A stretch of 64,000 nucleotides of DNA from Bradyrhizobium sp. CCGUVB4N (GTDB lineage: Bacteria > Pseudomonadota > Alphaproteobacteria > Rhizobiales > Xanthobacteraceae). Shown here in pieces: positions 46,391 through 54,722 of the stretch (positions are counted from its first letter, which is position 1; each line of letters starts with the position of its first letter). The notes below the pieces were generated by a model. It worked only from the letters and a program-made list of their open reading frames with translations. It ran no database searches and had not been told where the DNA came from. The stretch covers positions 6,076,001-6,140,000 of the forward strand of contig NZ_JANADP010000001.1 in NCBI RefSeq assembly GCF_024199945.1, read 5' to 3'. Both the position numbers and the translations under genes were made by a program.

Positions 46391-47041
46391 ATGAGCGAGG
46401 TCGCAGCAACAGGCATCTCGGTGCTGCTGGTCGACGACCATCCGATCGTCCGCCAGGGCTACCGGCGCGTGCTGGAGAGCCAGGGCGATCTCCACGTCGT
46501 GGCGGAAGCCGACAACGCCGCCGACGCCTACGGCGCCTTCAAGGCGCACGACCCCGACGTCGTCGTGATGGACATCTCGATGCCCGGCGCCAGTGGGCTC
46601 GAGGCGATCCGCAACATCCGCGCGCGCAATGCGCGGGCACGGATCCTCGTCTTCACCATGCACAACGAAGCCGTGCTGGTGAAAGCCGCCTTCAGTGCCG
46701 GCGCTTCCGGCTTCGTCACCAAGAGCAGCGCGCCCTCCGCCGTCGTCAACGCCATCCGCAGCGTCGCCCGCGGCGAGCGCGCCATGAGCGACGACATCGC
46801 GCATGTCCTGGCCGAGGACAGCCTGTCGACAGGCTCGGCGCTGGATCAGTTGGGCGAGCGCGAGATCGAGATCTTGCGCCAGTTCGCCGGCGGCGCCACC
46901 ACCGAAGAGATCGCGACGCATCTCAATCTCAGCGTCAAGACGGTCCAGAATTATCACTATCTGATCAAGACCAAGACCGGCACACGCACGGATGCGCAGC
47001 TCGTGCGGCTGGCGGCTAGCTGTGGATTGACCAGGATTTAA
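46391..47041 (+). CDS. NarL/FixJ-family response regulator
   Basis: A 216-residue regulator. Receiver domain: LLVDDHPIVRQGYRRVL, phospho-Asp in DVVVMDISMPGASG, Thr in VFTMHN, Lys in FVTKSSA. LuxR-type helix-turn-helix: LGEREIEILRQFAGGATTEEIATHLNLSVKTVQNYHYLIKTKTG. It starts at ATG 46391. It is the DNA-binding partner of the kinase encoded just before it; the divergent ExbB-like unit is one possible target. Confidence 0.94.
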   Translation: MSEVAATGISVLLVDDHPIVRQGYRRVLESQGDLHVVAEADNAADAYGAFKAHDPDVVVMDISMPGASGLEAIRNIRARNARARILVFTMHNEAVLVKAAFSAGASGFVTKSSAPSAVVNAIRSVARGERAMSDDIAHVLAEDSLSTGSALDQLGEREIEILRQFAGGATTEEIATHLNLSVKTVQNYHYLIKTKTGTRTDAQLVRLAASCGLTRI

Positions 47042-47212
47042 AGCTTAGCGACGACGTGCTCGCATAAGTTCCCAAGGCCCCTCATCAAAGCTCTGCTGCC
47101 CCAACGAAGGTCTCCAGCCTCCCTCAGATTGTGCTAGGCTCGATCGCCGGCACGGCATCGAAGCCACCCTCGTTCCCGTTGTATGTTTCGCACAACAGCA
47201 GGAGACGCTTCC

Positions 47213-48244
47213 ATGAACATCAGGGACAGTCTTCTTGCAGCACTGATCGCCTTCAGCGTTTTCGCGAGTGGCCCCACCGAAAGCGCGGCAACCGAGGCGA
47301 AGGACCAGATCACCATTCTTTATGACGCCTTCGGCACCAATGACGCGATGACAAAGGACTGGGGCTTCTCCGCCCTCGTCGAAGTCGCGGGAAAACGCAT
47401 CTTGTTCGACACGGGTAACAACCCCGAAATCTTCGCTGCAAACGTGAAGGCCAAGGGTGTCAACCTCTCGGACCTCGATTTTGTCGTTCTTTCGCACCGC
47501 CACTCCGATCACATGGCGGGTTTGTCCTACGTCCTGAGCGTCAATCCGACCGTCAAGATCTACGCGCCGAAGGAAGGATTTGGCATCTACGGCTCTTCGC
47601 TGCCGTCCGGCTTCTACCGGAAGGACGAGGCCTTGCCGCCGGAGATGCGGTACTATGGAGGCAAGCCCCCAGCGGTGATAAAATCTGGCTCGGCATGGGC
47701 CAATGCAAACTTCGAGCTGATCGATCAAACGACCGAAATTGCTCCTGGTATCACGCTTATTTCGCTGATCTCCGACGTGCCCGGGACGAGAGAACTCAAG
47801 GAGCTATCTTTGGCCGTCAACACCGCAGAAGGCGTAGTCCTTCTGGTCGGTTGTTCGCACCCCGGGATCGAGCGCATTGTCGAAGCGGCAACCGCCATCA
47901 ATCCCAGGATTCATCTCATCGCCGGTGGATTTCATCTGGTCGTCGCACCTGACGAGGCCATCGCGAAAGTCGTTACCGCTCTGAAGGACAGATTCAAGGT
48001 CGACGCCGTCGCACCGGGACATTGCACCGGTGAGCCGACTTTTGCCGCGCTCAAGCAGGCGTTCGGCGACAACTATCTCTATGCCGGTCTCGGCACGTCG
48101 ATTTCGGTTGGAACGAGTGGGAATACCAGACGCGGGGAGGGTCCGACGCTTGACGACCTTGCGACGTATCGCAGACTGGCCGGGCGCGAGGACCCGTTCG
48201 GCATATTGCGGTCGCGCAACTTGCGGTCGGGATCCGCGCTCTAG
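47213..48244 (+). CDS. Exported metallo-beta-lactamase-fold hydrolase
   Basis: A 343-residue protein with GGAG 8 bases before ATG 47213 and a signal peptide (about 1-26). The MBL metal motif is SHRHSDHMAG, with His in GCSHPG and GGFHLV and GHCTGE for the second site. The opening ITILYDAFG and ILFDTGNN resemble the subgroup that includes 7,8-dihydropterin-6-methyl-4-(beta-D-ribofuranosyl)-aminobenzene-5'-phosphate synthase. Exported members have unknown substrates. Confidence 0.88.
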   Translation: MNIRDSLLAALIAFSVFASGPTESAATEAKDQITILYDAFGTNDAMTKDWGFSALVEVAGKRILFDTGNNPEIFAANVKAKGVNLSDLDFVVLSHRHSDHMAGLSYVLSVNPTVKIYAPKEGFGIYGSSLPSGFYRKDEALPPEMRYYGGKPPAVIKSGSAWANANFELIDQTTEIAPGITLISLISDVPGTRELKELSLAVNTAEGVVLLVGCSHPGIERIVEAATAINPRIHLIAGGFHLVVAPDEAIAKVVTALKDRFKVDAVAPGHCTGEPTFAALKQAFGDNYLYAGLGTSISVGTSGNTRRGEGPTLDDLATYRRLAGREDPFGILRSRNLRSGSAL

Positions 48245-48343
48245 CACATCGGCGCGGTTCGCATTTTATCCAACGCTTGAGCCGAGCGGAATGGAACCGA
48301 CACCGTCGCGCGTTTGTTGGCAGCAGAGTGAAGGAGTTGCGCC

Positions 48344-48649
48344 ATGAGTAAGGCTATGCACCGAACGCTCGTCGATCCTCCGCTCCTCACCGTGGGCGAC
48401 CTCATCGACGAACTCTGCCGCCTGCCGGATACGGCGGTCGTCCACTTCCGCTGCCCCGCGCTCGATCAGGAGCTTACATTCCACCACCTTCGGAGGCAGT
48501 CAAAGAACATCGTCGAAATCGCGGTGAATGCATATCCGCAGAGCCCGCCGGTTGTCCCATCCGCCGACGCCGCTTTTCACGCACGAAAACAATCGTCCCC
48601 CTCGCCTTCTCTTCGCGAGGACACCCTTCTGCGCAAGGCGAAAGGCTGA
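48344..48649 (+). CDS. Hypothetical protein
   Basis: A 101-residue protein with GGAG 7 bases before ATG 48344. The first 70 residues look structured (PPLLTVGDLIDELCRLPDTAVVHF, ELTFHHLRRQSKNIVEIAVN). The last 30 residues (ARKQSSPSPSLREDT...) are low-complexity and may have been added from intergenic DNA. It is convergent with the TetR gene. No family recognised. Confidence 0.5.
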   Translation: MSKAMHRTLVDPPLLTVGDLIDELCRLPDTAVVHFRCPALDQELTFHHLRRQSKNIVEIAVNAYPQSPPVVPSADAAFHARKQSSPSPSLREDTLLRKAKG

Positions 48650-48677
48650 AGCGGCGCTTTGGTGGGAGGGTGTCGGC

Positions 48678-49265
48678 TTAGGCCGCCTTCAATCCGCGCA
48701 GCAACAGCGCGAGCGTCGCGTCGACGCGCGCGGGCAGATCGGCATCTTTCCACTCGTCGGCATGGGCCGGATGGTGGAAGCGGCAGGTCGCATCGAACAG
48801 CGCGCGCGCGGTGGTCTTGACGTCGTCCACGGCGAACACGCCCTGCTTGACGCCGTCGGTCAGGATCGCCGCGATCTGATCGATCATCGTGTCCTTGTGA
48901 CACTTGACCGCCGCGCAGGCCTCGCGCGCCAGCGTGAGATAGGTCTCGAACATCTCGGGGTCGTCGAGCACGCGCGAACGCTTGGCGGCGAACAGCGTGC
49001 GCAGCCAGCGGTCGAGCCTGTCGGGCGCAGGGCCCTGCTCCTTGGTGATCGCCAGCAAAGGCGCGTCGATGCGGTCGAGCCAGCGCTTGGCGACGGCCTC
49101 GCGCAGCGAAGCCTTGCTCGGGAAATGGCGATAGACGCTGCCGTGGCTCACATCGAGCGCACGGGCAACGTCGACCACGGTGGCCTTGGCAAGTCCGTAG
49201 CGCCGCAACACGTCCTCGGTGACTTCGAGGATCCGCTCCGGCGTCAAGACAACAGCTTCATTCAT
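48678..49265 (-). CDS. TetR-family regulator
   Basis: A 195-residue TetR regulator. DNA-binding helices: DVLRRYGLAKATVVDVARALDVSHGSVYRHFPSKASLREAVA. The C-terminal helical ligand domain (KRSRVLDDPEMFETYLTLAREACAAV; ALFDATCRFHHPAHADEW) is typical of the YcdC/TetR group. Start ATG 49265. Its operator is likely the palindrome at 49599-49622, so it may control the mini-gene at 49356-49457 and perhaps itself and the divergent M20 gene. Confidence 0.9.
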   Translation of the reverse strand: MNEAVVLTPERILEVTEDVLRRYGLAKATVVDVARALDVSHGSVYRHFPSKASLREAVAKRWLDRIDAPLLAITKEQGPAPDRLDRWLRTLFAAKRSRVLDDPEMFETYLTLAREACAAVKCHKDTMIDQIAAILTDGVKQGVFAVDDVKTTARALFDATCRFHHPAHADEWKDADLPARVDATLALLLRGLKAA

Positions 49266-49355
49266 GCCAGCACCATGTTCCCGTTCAGGGTCCAGTTACC
49301 CGGCGATGGATGCTTACCGAAGCGCCCATACCGGTCGGTTCGGAAAGCTCTCGCC

Positions 49356-49457
49356 TTAATGAGGCAGTTTTGCAGCCTGCGCCGCGATCTGGCGCGCAAC
49401 CAGTAAATTGAGCCAATGCCCAATCGTCCCGGTGAGATTGATGATTTCGGTCGTCAT
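49356..49457 (-). CDS. 33-residue amphipathic peptide
   Basis: An ATG at 49457 with GGAG about 10 bases upstream opens a 33-codon frame: TEIINLTGTIGHWLNLLVAR then QIAAQAAKLPH. It is mostly hydrophobic and helical. It lies between the TetR gene and its probable operator, on the same strand as TetR, so it may be co-transcribed. Function unknown; a small membrane-associated peptide is possible. Confidence 0.4.
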   Translation of the reverse strand: MTTEIINLTGTIGHWLNLLVARQIAAQAAKLPH

Positions 49458-49598
49458 TGTCGTAAGTCTCCATTCGTCCGCGGCCCTCGTCCTTGAATGA
49501 CGACCCTCGACCCGGTGTTGTTTCGGATCTCGGGCTCCCCCTGGAGGTGGCCACGGGACGCCCAATCGGAGCGTCTGGAAACGGATATACACGTCTCG

Positions 49599-49622
49599 CT
49601 GACAGATTTCAATATCTGTCAG
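49599..49622. promoter_or_regulatory. 9-bp-arm palindrome, probable TetR operator
   Basis: CTGACAGAT-ttcaat-ATCTGTCAG is a perfect inverted repeat. Right after it GTCAAT-gatccgtg-ATTGAC (49622-49641) forms a second, weaker dyad that shares the TGAC word. Together they lie in the divergent region between the TetR/mini-gene unit and the M20 gene (49458-49882, 425 bases), which otherwise holds no recognised gene. Confidence 0.65.
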
Positions 49623-49882
49623 TCAATGATCCGTGATTGACAGCCAATATTTGCGGGACTCTGCCTGGGTTGCCGAACCACACCCGCCTCCGCGGACCAT
49701 GGTACCTTTCGGCATCATCATCCCCGGCCGCCTTGCCACGCCGTCTGTTTCGCCCTCCCCCTCCGCCACATCACGGCGTAAAAAGCATCTTCGCCGGCGT
49801 ACCCCGCTTTCGCCCGCCGCCCGCCTCCCCTGCGGCGTACGCTGCGTCCACCCGTCCCACGAAGAAGAAACGGATCCCCTCC

Positions 49883-51055
49883 ATGCCCATCGTGAACCGC
49901 ATCGCCGCCCTCTCCGATGAAATGGCCGCCTGGCGCCATGACTTCCACGAGAACCCGGAGCTGCTCTACGAAGTCCATCGCACCGCCGGCATCGTCGCCG
50001 ACAAGCTTCGCGAGTTTGGCTGCGACGAGGTGGTGACGGGCATCGGTCGCACCGGCGTCGTCGGCGTGATCCGTGGCCGCAAGTCGGCCTCCGGCAAGAC
50101 CATCGGCCTGCGCGCAGATATGGACGCGCTGCCGATCCTGGAAACCGCCGATGTGCCCTATGCCTCGAAGATCCCGGGCAAAATGCACGCCTGCGGCCAT
50201 GACGGCCACACTGCGATGCTGCTGGGTGCCGCAAAATACCTCGCCGAGACGCGCAATTTCGACGGCACCGCGGTCATGATCTTCCAGCCCGCCGAAGAAG
50301 GCGGCGGCGGCGGCAAGGCCATGGTCGAGGATGGGCTGATGACGCGCTGGAACATCGACCAGGTCTACGGCATGCACAACATGCCGGGCCTCGCCGAGGG
50401 CCATTTCGCGACCACGCCGGGTCCGCTGCTCGCCTCCTCCGACAACATCCGTATCACCGTCCACGGCAAGGGCGGCCATGCCGGCGCCACCCCGCACCAG
50501 GCGATCGACAGCGTGCTGATCGGCTCGCAGATCGTCAACGCGCTGCAATCGATCGTCGCGCGCAACGTCAATCCGCTGCAGTCGGCGGTGGTCTCGATCA
50601 CGCAATTCCACGCCGGCACCGCCTTCAACATCATCCCCGAGACCGCCGAACTCAGCGGCACCGTGCGCACGCTCGATCCTGACGTGCGCGATCTCGTCGA
50701 GCGCCGCATCGGCGAAGTCGCCGAAAGCGTCGCCCGTGCCTATGGCGGGGCGGCGGAGACGACATACACGCGGATGTATCCGGTGACCTTGAATCATGCG
50801 CGCGAAGCCGGCGTCGCCGCCGACGTTGCCCGCGACATCGTCGGTGCCGACCGCGTCAACGACAAGATCATCCCGATGATGGGCGCGGAGGATTTCTCGT
50901 TCATGCTGGAAGCACGCCCCGGCGCCATGGTGCTGGTCGGCATGGGCGACAGCCCGGCATGCCATCACCCGGCCTATGTCTTCAACGATAACATCCTCGG
51001 CCACGGCGCCTCGTTCTGGGTGCGCCTGATCGAAACCGCGATGCCGGTCGGGTAG
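49883..51055 (+). CDS. M20 family amidohydrolase (hippurate hydrolase-like)
   Basis: A 390-residue M20D peptidase/amidohydrolase. Metal ligands: ACGHDGHTAMLL (His, Asp), AEEGGGGG (Glu), MHNMPG (His) and CHHPAYVFND. The start is ATG 49883; the frame is open further upstream but there it is Pro-rich non-coding composition. The dimerisation loop HGKGGHAGATPHQAIDS is intact. It cleaves N-acyl amino acids such as hippurate or indole-acetyl conjugates; the substrate is not known. Confidence 0.92.
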   Translation: MPIVNRIAALSDEMAAWRHDFHENPELLYEVHRTAGIVADKLREFGCDEVVTGIGRTGVVGVIRGRKSASGKTIGLRADMDALPILETADVPYASKIPGKMHACGHDGHTAMLLGAAKYLAETRNFDGTAVMIFQPAEEGGGGGKAMVEDGLMTRWNIDQVYGMHNMPGLAEGHFATTPGPLLASSDNIRITVHGKGGHAGATPHQAIDSVLIGSQIVNALQSIVARNVNPLQSAVVSITQFHAGTAFNIIPETAELSGTVRTLDPDVRDLVERRIGEVAESVARAYGGAAETTYTRMYPVTLNHAREAGVAADVARDIVGADRVNDKIIPMMGAEDFSFMLEARPGAMVLVGMGDSPACHHPAYVFNDNILGHGASFWVRLIETAMPVG

Positions 51056-51073
51056 TCTTGGTCTCGTAGCTGC

Positions 51074-51162
51074 GTAGGGTGGGTTAGCCGAAGGCGTAAC
51101 CCACCTCTTCTGCTTCCGCGGTGAGAGACAGCGGTGGGTTACGCTTCGCTAACCCACCCTAC
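51074..51162. repeat. Palindromic intergenic element of the GGTGGGTTA type
   Basis: GTAGGGTGGGTTAGC (51074-51088) pairs exactly with GCTAACCCACCCTAC (51148-51162); inside, GTAACCCACC (51096-51105) pairs with GGTGGGTTAC (51133-51142). This type of repeat, with the word GGGTGGGTTAGC, is widespread between genes in Bradyrhizobium. It lies between two convergent genes and should form a strong hairpin. Confidence 0.85.
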
Positions 51163-51175
51163 GACTGCGTACCTC

Positions 51176-52501
51176 TCATCCCTGATATTGCAGCACGTGC
51201 ATGCCGGCGTTCCAGTCGCTGACGAACATCATCCCGTCGGGCCGGACATAGGCGTCGCACGTCTTCGCCGCGAGCGCGACGTTCGGACGGGGGTCGATGA
51301 GCTTCTTCGGCGTCGGCGGCACCCAGTAGGCGAGCTCCTTCGGCGCAAAGGCGTCCCTGACGTCGAACACCCGCACGCCGGCATTGTTATAGGTCGCGAA
51401 AATCGTCTCCTCGCTCTGGAACGCGCCGGGACGGTTCTCGTGCAGATTATGCGGACCGAAGGTGCCGTTGGTGCAGAAATCGCGGTCGCGCGGCGTCGGC
51501 AGGGTTGCGATCGGCACCGGGTTTTCCGGCGCGCGCACGTCGAGCACGAAGGTGTGGAACAGGCCCTTGGCGCATTGGTCCGCGTTCGCTTCATCCGCGA
51601 CGATTGCGAGCTGACGCTTCGGCAGCGGCAGCGGCGTATGCGTGCCGCCGGCGAAGGGCGGCGACCAGTTGATGTGCGACAGCAGCTTTGGATTGGTGGG
51701 ATTGCTGATGTCGTGGATGGTGAAGCCGCCGTCGCGCCAGGCCGCATAGCCGCGATCGCCCGCCGTGATCATGTGATGGAGCGCAAAGCGCTTGCCCTTC
51801 GGCGTCGCCGGCTCGCCGGCCGCACGGTTCATCCCCGGCAGCCACCATTTCGCGACGATCTCCGGCTTGGTGATGGTCTTGAGATCGACCACGCAGAGGA
51901 TGTGGTCGGTGAAGCCGTCGAAATGCGCCGACACATAGGCATAGCGCCCACCAGGCCACCACAGCCGGTTGATGCCGAAGCCGGGCATTTCCAGGAACGC
52001 GATCTCGCGCATCTCGCCAGGTTTGGAGATGTCGTGGATGGAGAGGCCAGAGCGGAATTTCTTCGCCTTGGTGATGCTGTCGACCAGCGTGTTCTCGAAA
52101 TAACCGCGCATGTTGTCGTACGACTGCATCGCGACGATGTTGGCGCCGTTCGCAAGCAGCAGCATATCTTCAGCCACCTGCAGATGGTGGGTGCGGGTGT
52201 ACTGTCCCGCGGTGAAGAAATTGACCGGCTTCAGCGCACGCGGATCGGAGGCGTCCAGGATCGTCACGCCGTCGCTGAACATGTGCCCGACATAGATGTG
52301 CTGCCGGTTGAACATCACCTGCACGCTGTCGGGCCGCCCGCCGATGTCGCTGTAGGAGATGTGCTGGATGCCCTTGCCGATGCCTTCAGGGGGAACGTCC
52401 GGCTCTGCAGCCCGTGCCGGCCCCGACCAGCCAGACAGCGCGGCAGATCCGAGCACGGCCGACAATTGCCGAAGATGGCTACGGCGAGTGACTTCAGGCA
52501 T
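51176..52501 (-). CDS. Tat-exported LVIVD-repeat beta-propeller protein
   Basis: A 441-residue protein from ATG 52501 (GGGGGAAACGCG upstream). The N-terminus EVTRRSHLRQLSAVLGSAALSGWSGPARA is a Tat signal. Repeats of the type GLSIHDISKPGEMREIAFLEMPG, GFTIHDISNPTNPKLLSHINW and GVRVFDVRDAFAPKELAYWVP are LVIVD-like propeller blades. It is probably a periplasmic seven-bladed propeller. It lies 137 bases downstream of the sensor kinase in the same direction. Ligand and activity unknown. Confidence 0.82.
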   Translation of the reverse strand: MPEVTRRSHLRQLSAVLGSAALSGWSGPARAAEPDVPPEGIGKGIQHISYSDIGGRPDSVQVMFNRQHIYVGHMFSDGVTILDASDPRALKPVNFFTAGQYTRTHHLQVAEDMLLLANGANIVAMQSYDNMRGYFENTLVDSITKAKKFRSGLSIHDISKPGEMREIAFLEMPGFGINRLWWPGGRYAYVSAHFDGFTDHILCVVDLKTITKPEIVAKWWLPGMNRAAGEPATPKGKRFALHHMITAGDRGYAAWRDGGFTIHDISNPTNPKLLSHINWSPPFAGGTHTPLPLPKRQLAIVADEANADQCAKGLFHTFVLDVRAPENPVPIATLPTPRDRDFCTNGTFGPHNLHENRPGAFQSEETIFATYNNAGVRVFDVRDAFAPKELAYWVPPTPKKLIDPRPNVALAAKTCDAYVRPDGMMFVSDWNAGMHVLQYQG

Positions 52502-52638
52502 CGCGTTTCCCCCATTTTTTGGGGAGATGATGCTCGCTTGCGGCGAGGCACGCAAGCCTTGTGTCGTCCGCCATGCAAGCGTCACGATCGACGAGCTGCG
52601 TCAGCAAATTGGTGAAGACGCGCTGCGCGCACCGCCCG

Positions 52639-54492
52639 TCAGCGGGCCGCAGAGCGTAGACCTATTGGCTCATCCGCCCTCATCGGGCGAGGTGCGGTCT
52701 GGTCTGACGCGAGAGGTAGAGTGAACTGGAAGACGGCGCCCCGCGGCTCGTTTGCACCAGCCCACATCCGTCCGCCATGCGCCTCGATGATCGAGCGGCA
52801 AATGGCGAGGCCCATCCCCATGCCAGTGGGCTTGGTGGTGTAGAAGGCTTCGAACAGGCGCTCCACGTTCTTCGGATCCAGCCCCAGACCGGAATCCCGC
52901 AAAGTGACGTGCACGCCGTCCGATGCATCCCAACCGGTGCTGATCAGCAACTCGCGCTCCCCCTCACCGACAGCGGCCATCGCCTCGATCGCGTTGACGA
53001 TCAGGTTGAGCACCACTTGCTGAAGCTGAACCCGATCTGCCTGAACGGCCGGCAAGCCCTCGGCAAACTGCGTTCGCACCGAGACGCTGTTCTTGAACGC
53101 TTCGCTGCGGGTCAGCGCGATGACCTCAAGCACCGCCGGGTTGATCTCCAGATTCTCTTTTTGCGGGGGAGCATTCCTGATGAGCGCCCGAATCCGGCCG
53201 ATGATGTCGCCGGCGCGCATGCCGTCACTGGTAATCCAGCCGAACGTCTGTCGAACCCGCTCCAGATTTGGCGGCTGGGCCTCCAGCCAGTTCAACCCGG
53301 CCTCGGCGTTCGCCACCATCGCGGCGATCGGCTGGTTGACTTCATGGGCAATCGAAGCGGTAAGCTGCCCCATCGTGGTGACGCGATTTGCGTGCGCGAG
53401 CTCCATCAGGGCTTCACGGTAGCGCCGCTCGTGTTCGCGGCTTTCGGCTTCCGCCCGCTTGAGTGGCGTCAGATCAAGGACGAAGCCGACGCCATTATCG
53501 GTACCTTGCCCAAACATGGTCCCGCCGATCAGCACCGGAACACGGCTTCCATCCTTCCGCACATACTCCTTCTCGAATGGTTGCGCCGACCCGATCCGCT
53601 TCAATTCCGTCACGGTCTGCAAATCGCGGCCGCGCCATTCCGGCGGTGTGAGGTCGGTCCGATGCAAACGCCCTGAGGCGAGATCCTCCCGGTCGTATCC
53701 CACGATGCGAAGGAATGCATCGTTGGCCTCCAGAATGCGTCCCTCGACTTCCCAGATGATGATGCCGATGATGTTGGCATCGAACAGGCGCCGGATCTTG
53801 ATATCTCGTGCTGCAAGATCACTCTGGAGCTGGATGTTCTCCTCGGTCGCCATTCTTCGCCGTTTCGCTTCGAGCCGCGCGAGCGCCAGCGCAGCTCCGG
53901 CCAGCGCGACGACGAGGACAACGGCGCCGGCGATCAGCCAGGTCCAGCGTCGCTCGAATGCTTCAGCGCGCGCCTCCCGGTCGGCGAGCTGAAAGCGCTC
54001 GTGATCCACCATCTGGTCGATTTGCGAGCGGATCTCATCCATGCTGCGGATCATAGCCAGCGCGGCCAGCCCGGACGTGCCGGCCGTCTTCAGCAGTTCG
54101 TCGATCTCGCGTAGCGTTGCTGCAACGGTCAGTGCCAGATGTCCGGCCCGAAGGCCTTGCAACGGATCGTCCGCGACCAGCGTCTGCAGCGCCTGAGCCT
54201 CCCGTCGTACACTTTCGTCAGAGACGCCGTAGGCCTTGAGATAGGCGGGGTCGAGAGTCATGAGATACCCGCGCCGTTCGGTCTCCAGTTCCGCGACGAT
54301 CGCCCGCAGCCGATCGAGCGTTTCGAGCACCTGGCGGCTATGCTCGGTGAATTGATGAGCTGCTTGCCGCTCCTCCCAATATTGCAGGCCGAGGAGGCCG
54401 GTCGCGGTAAACAGGGCCACCAGCACTGCGACCGCAAGGATCAGCGGACGAGTAAACCACCGCAGATAATACCCAGGAGCGAAGACTGGCAT
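52639..54492 (-). CDS. CHASE3-like/PAS sensor histidine kinase
   Basis: A 617-residue kinase. N-terminal helix (about 15-35), a periplasmic four-helix CHASE3-like region (HSRQVLETLDRLRAIVAELETERRGYLMTLDPAYL), second helix (about 187-208), a PAS domain (IIGIIIWEVEGRILEANDAFLRIVGYDREDL) with PAC, HisKA (GQLTASIAHEVNQPIAAMVANAE, His as phosphoacceptor) and HATPase (LNLIVNAIEAMAAV, LRDSGLGLD, GMGMGLAICRSIIEAHGG). It resembles FixL/DctB-type kinases. No response regulator is adjacent. Confidence 0.92.
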   Translation of the reverse strand: MPVFAPGYYLRWFTRPLILAVAVLVALFTATGLLGLQYWEERQAAHQFTEHSRQVLETLDRLRAIVAELETERRGYLMTLDPAYLKAYGVSDESVRREAQALQTLVADDPLQGLRAGHLALTVAATLREIDELLKTAGTSGLAALAMIRSMDEIRSQIDQMVDHERFQLADREARAEAFERRWTWLIAGAVVLVVALAGAALALARLEAKRRRMATEENIQLQSDLAARDIKIRRLFDANIIGIIIWEVEGRILEANDAFLRIVGYDREDLASGRLHRTDLTPPEWRGRDLQTVTELKRIGSAQPFEKEYVRKDGSRVPVLIGGTMFGQGTDNGVGFVLDLTPLKRAEAESREHERRYREALMELAHANRVTTMGQLTASIAHEVNQPIAAMVANAEAGLNWLEAQPPNLERVRQTFGWITSDGMRAGDIIGRIRALIRNAPPQKENLEINPAVLEVIALTRSEAFKNSVSVRTQFAEGLPAVQADRVQLQQVVLNLIVNAIEAMAAVGEGERELLISTGWDASDGVHVTLRDSGLGLDPKNVERLFEAFYTTKPTGMGMGLAICRSIIEAHGGRMWAGANEPRGAVFQFTLPLASDQTAPRPMRADEPIGLRSAAR

Positions 54493-54722
54493 GGCCGTGG
54501 ATCATCGACGCGCGTCGGAGCGGAGTGTTGCCGGAACGATAGCATGGGTGGGTCCGCGCAGGTGAGCGGGGAACCAGCCATTCTCGACGCACGCTACGCC
54601 GGCGCCGAAATCCGCCGGTTGGCGGGGCACAATGTCACGGCTGACGTCCCCTTTGGTGCAATTGACTGCCCGCAATTTGAAGCGCCAACATGGTACCAGG
54701 CGGAAACTCATGGAGCGGTGGG

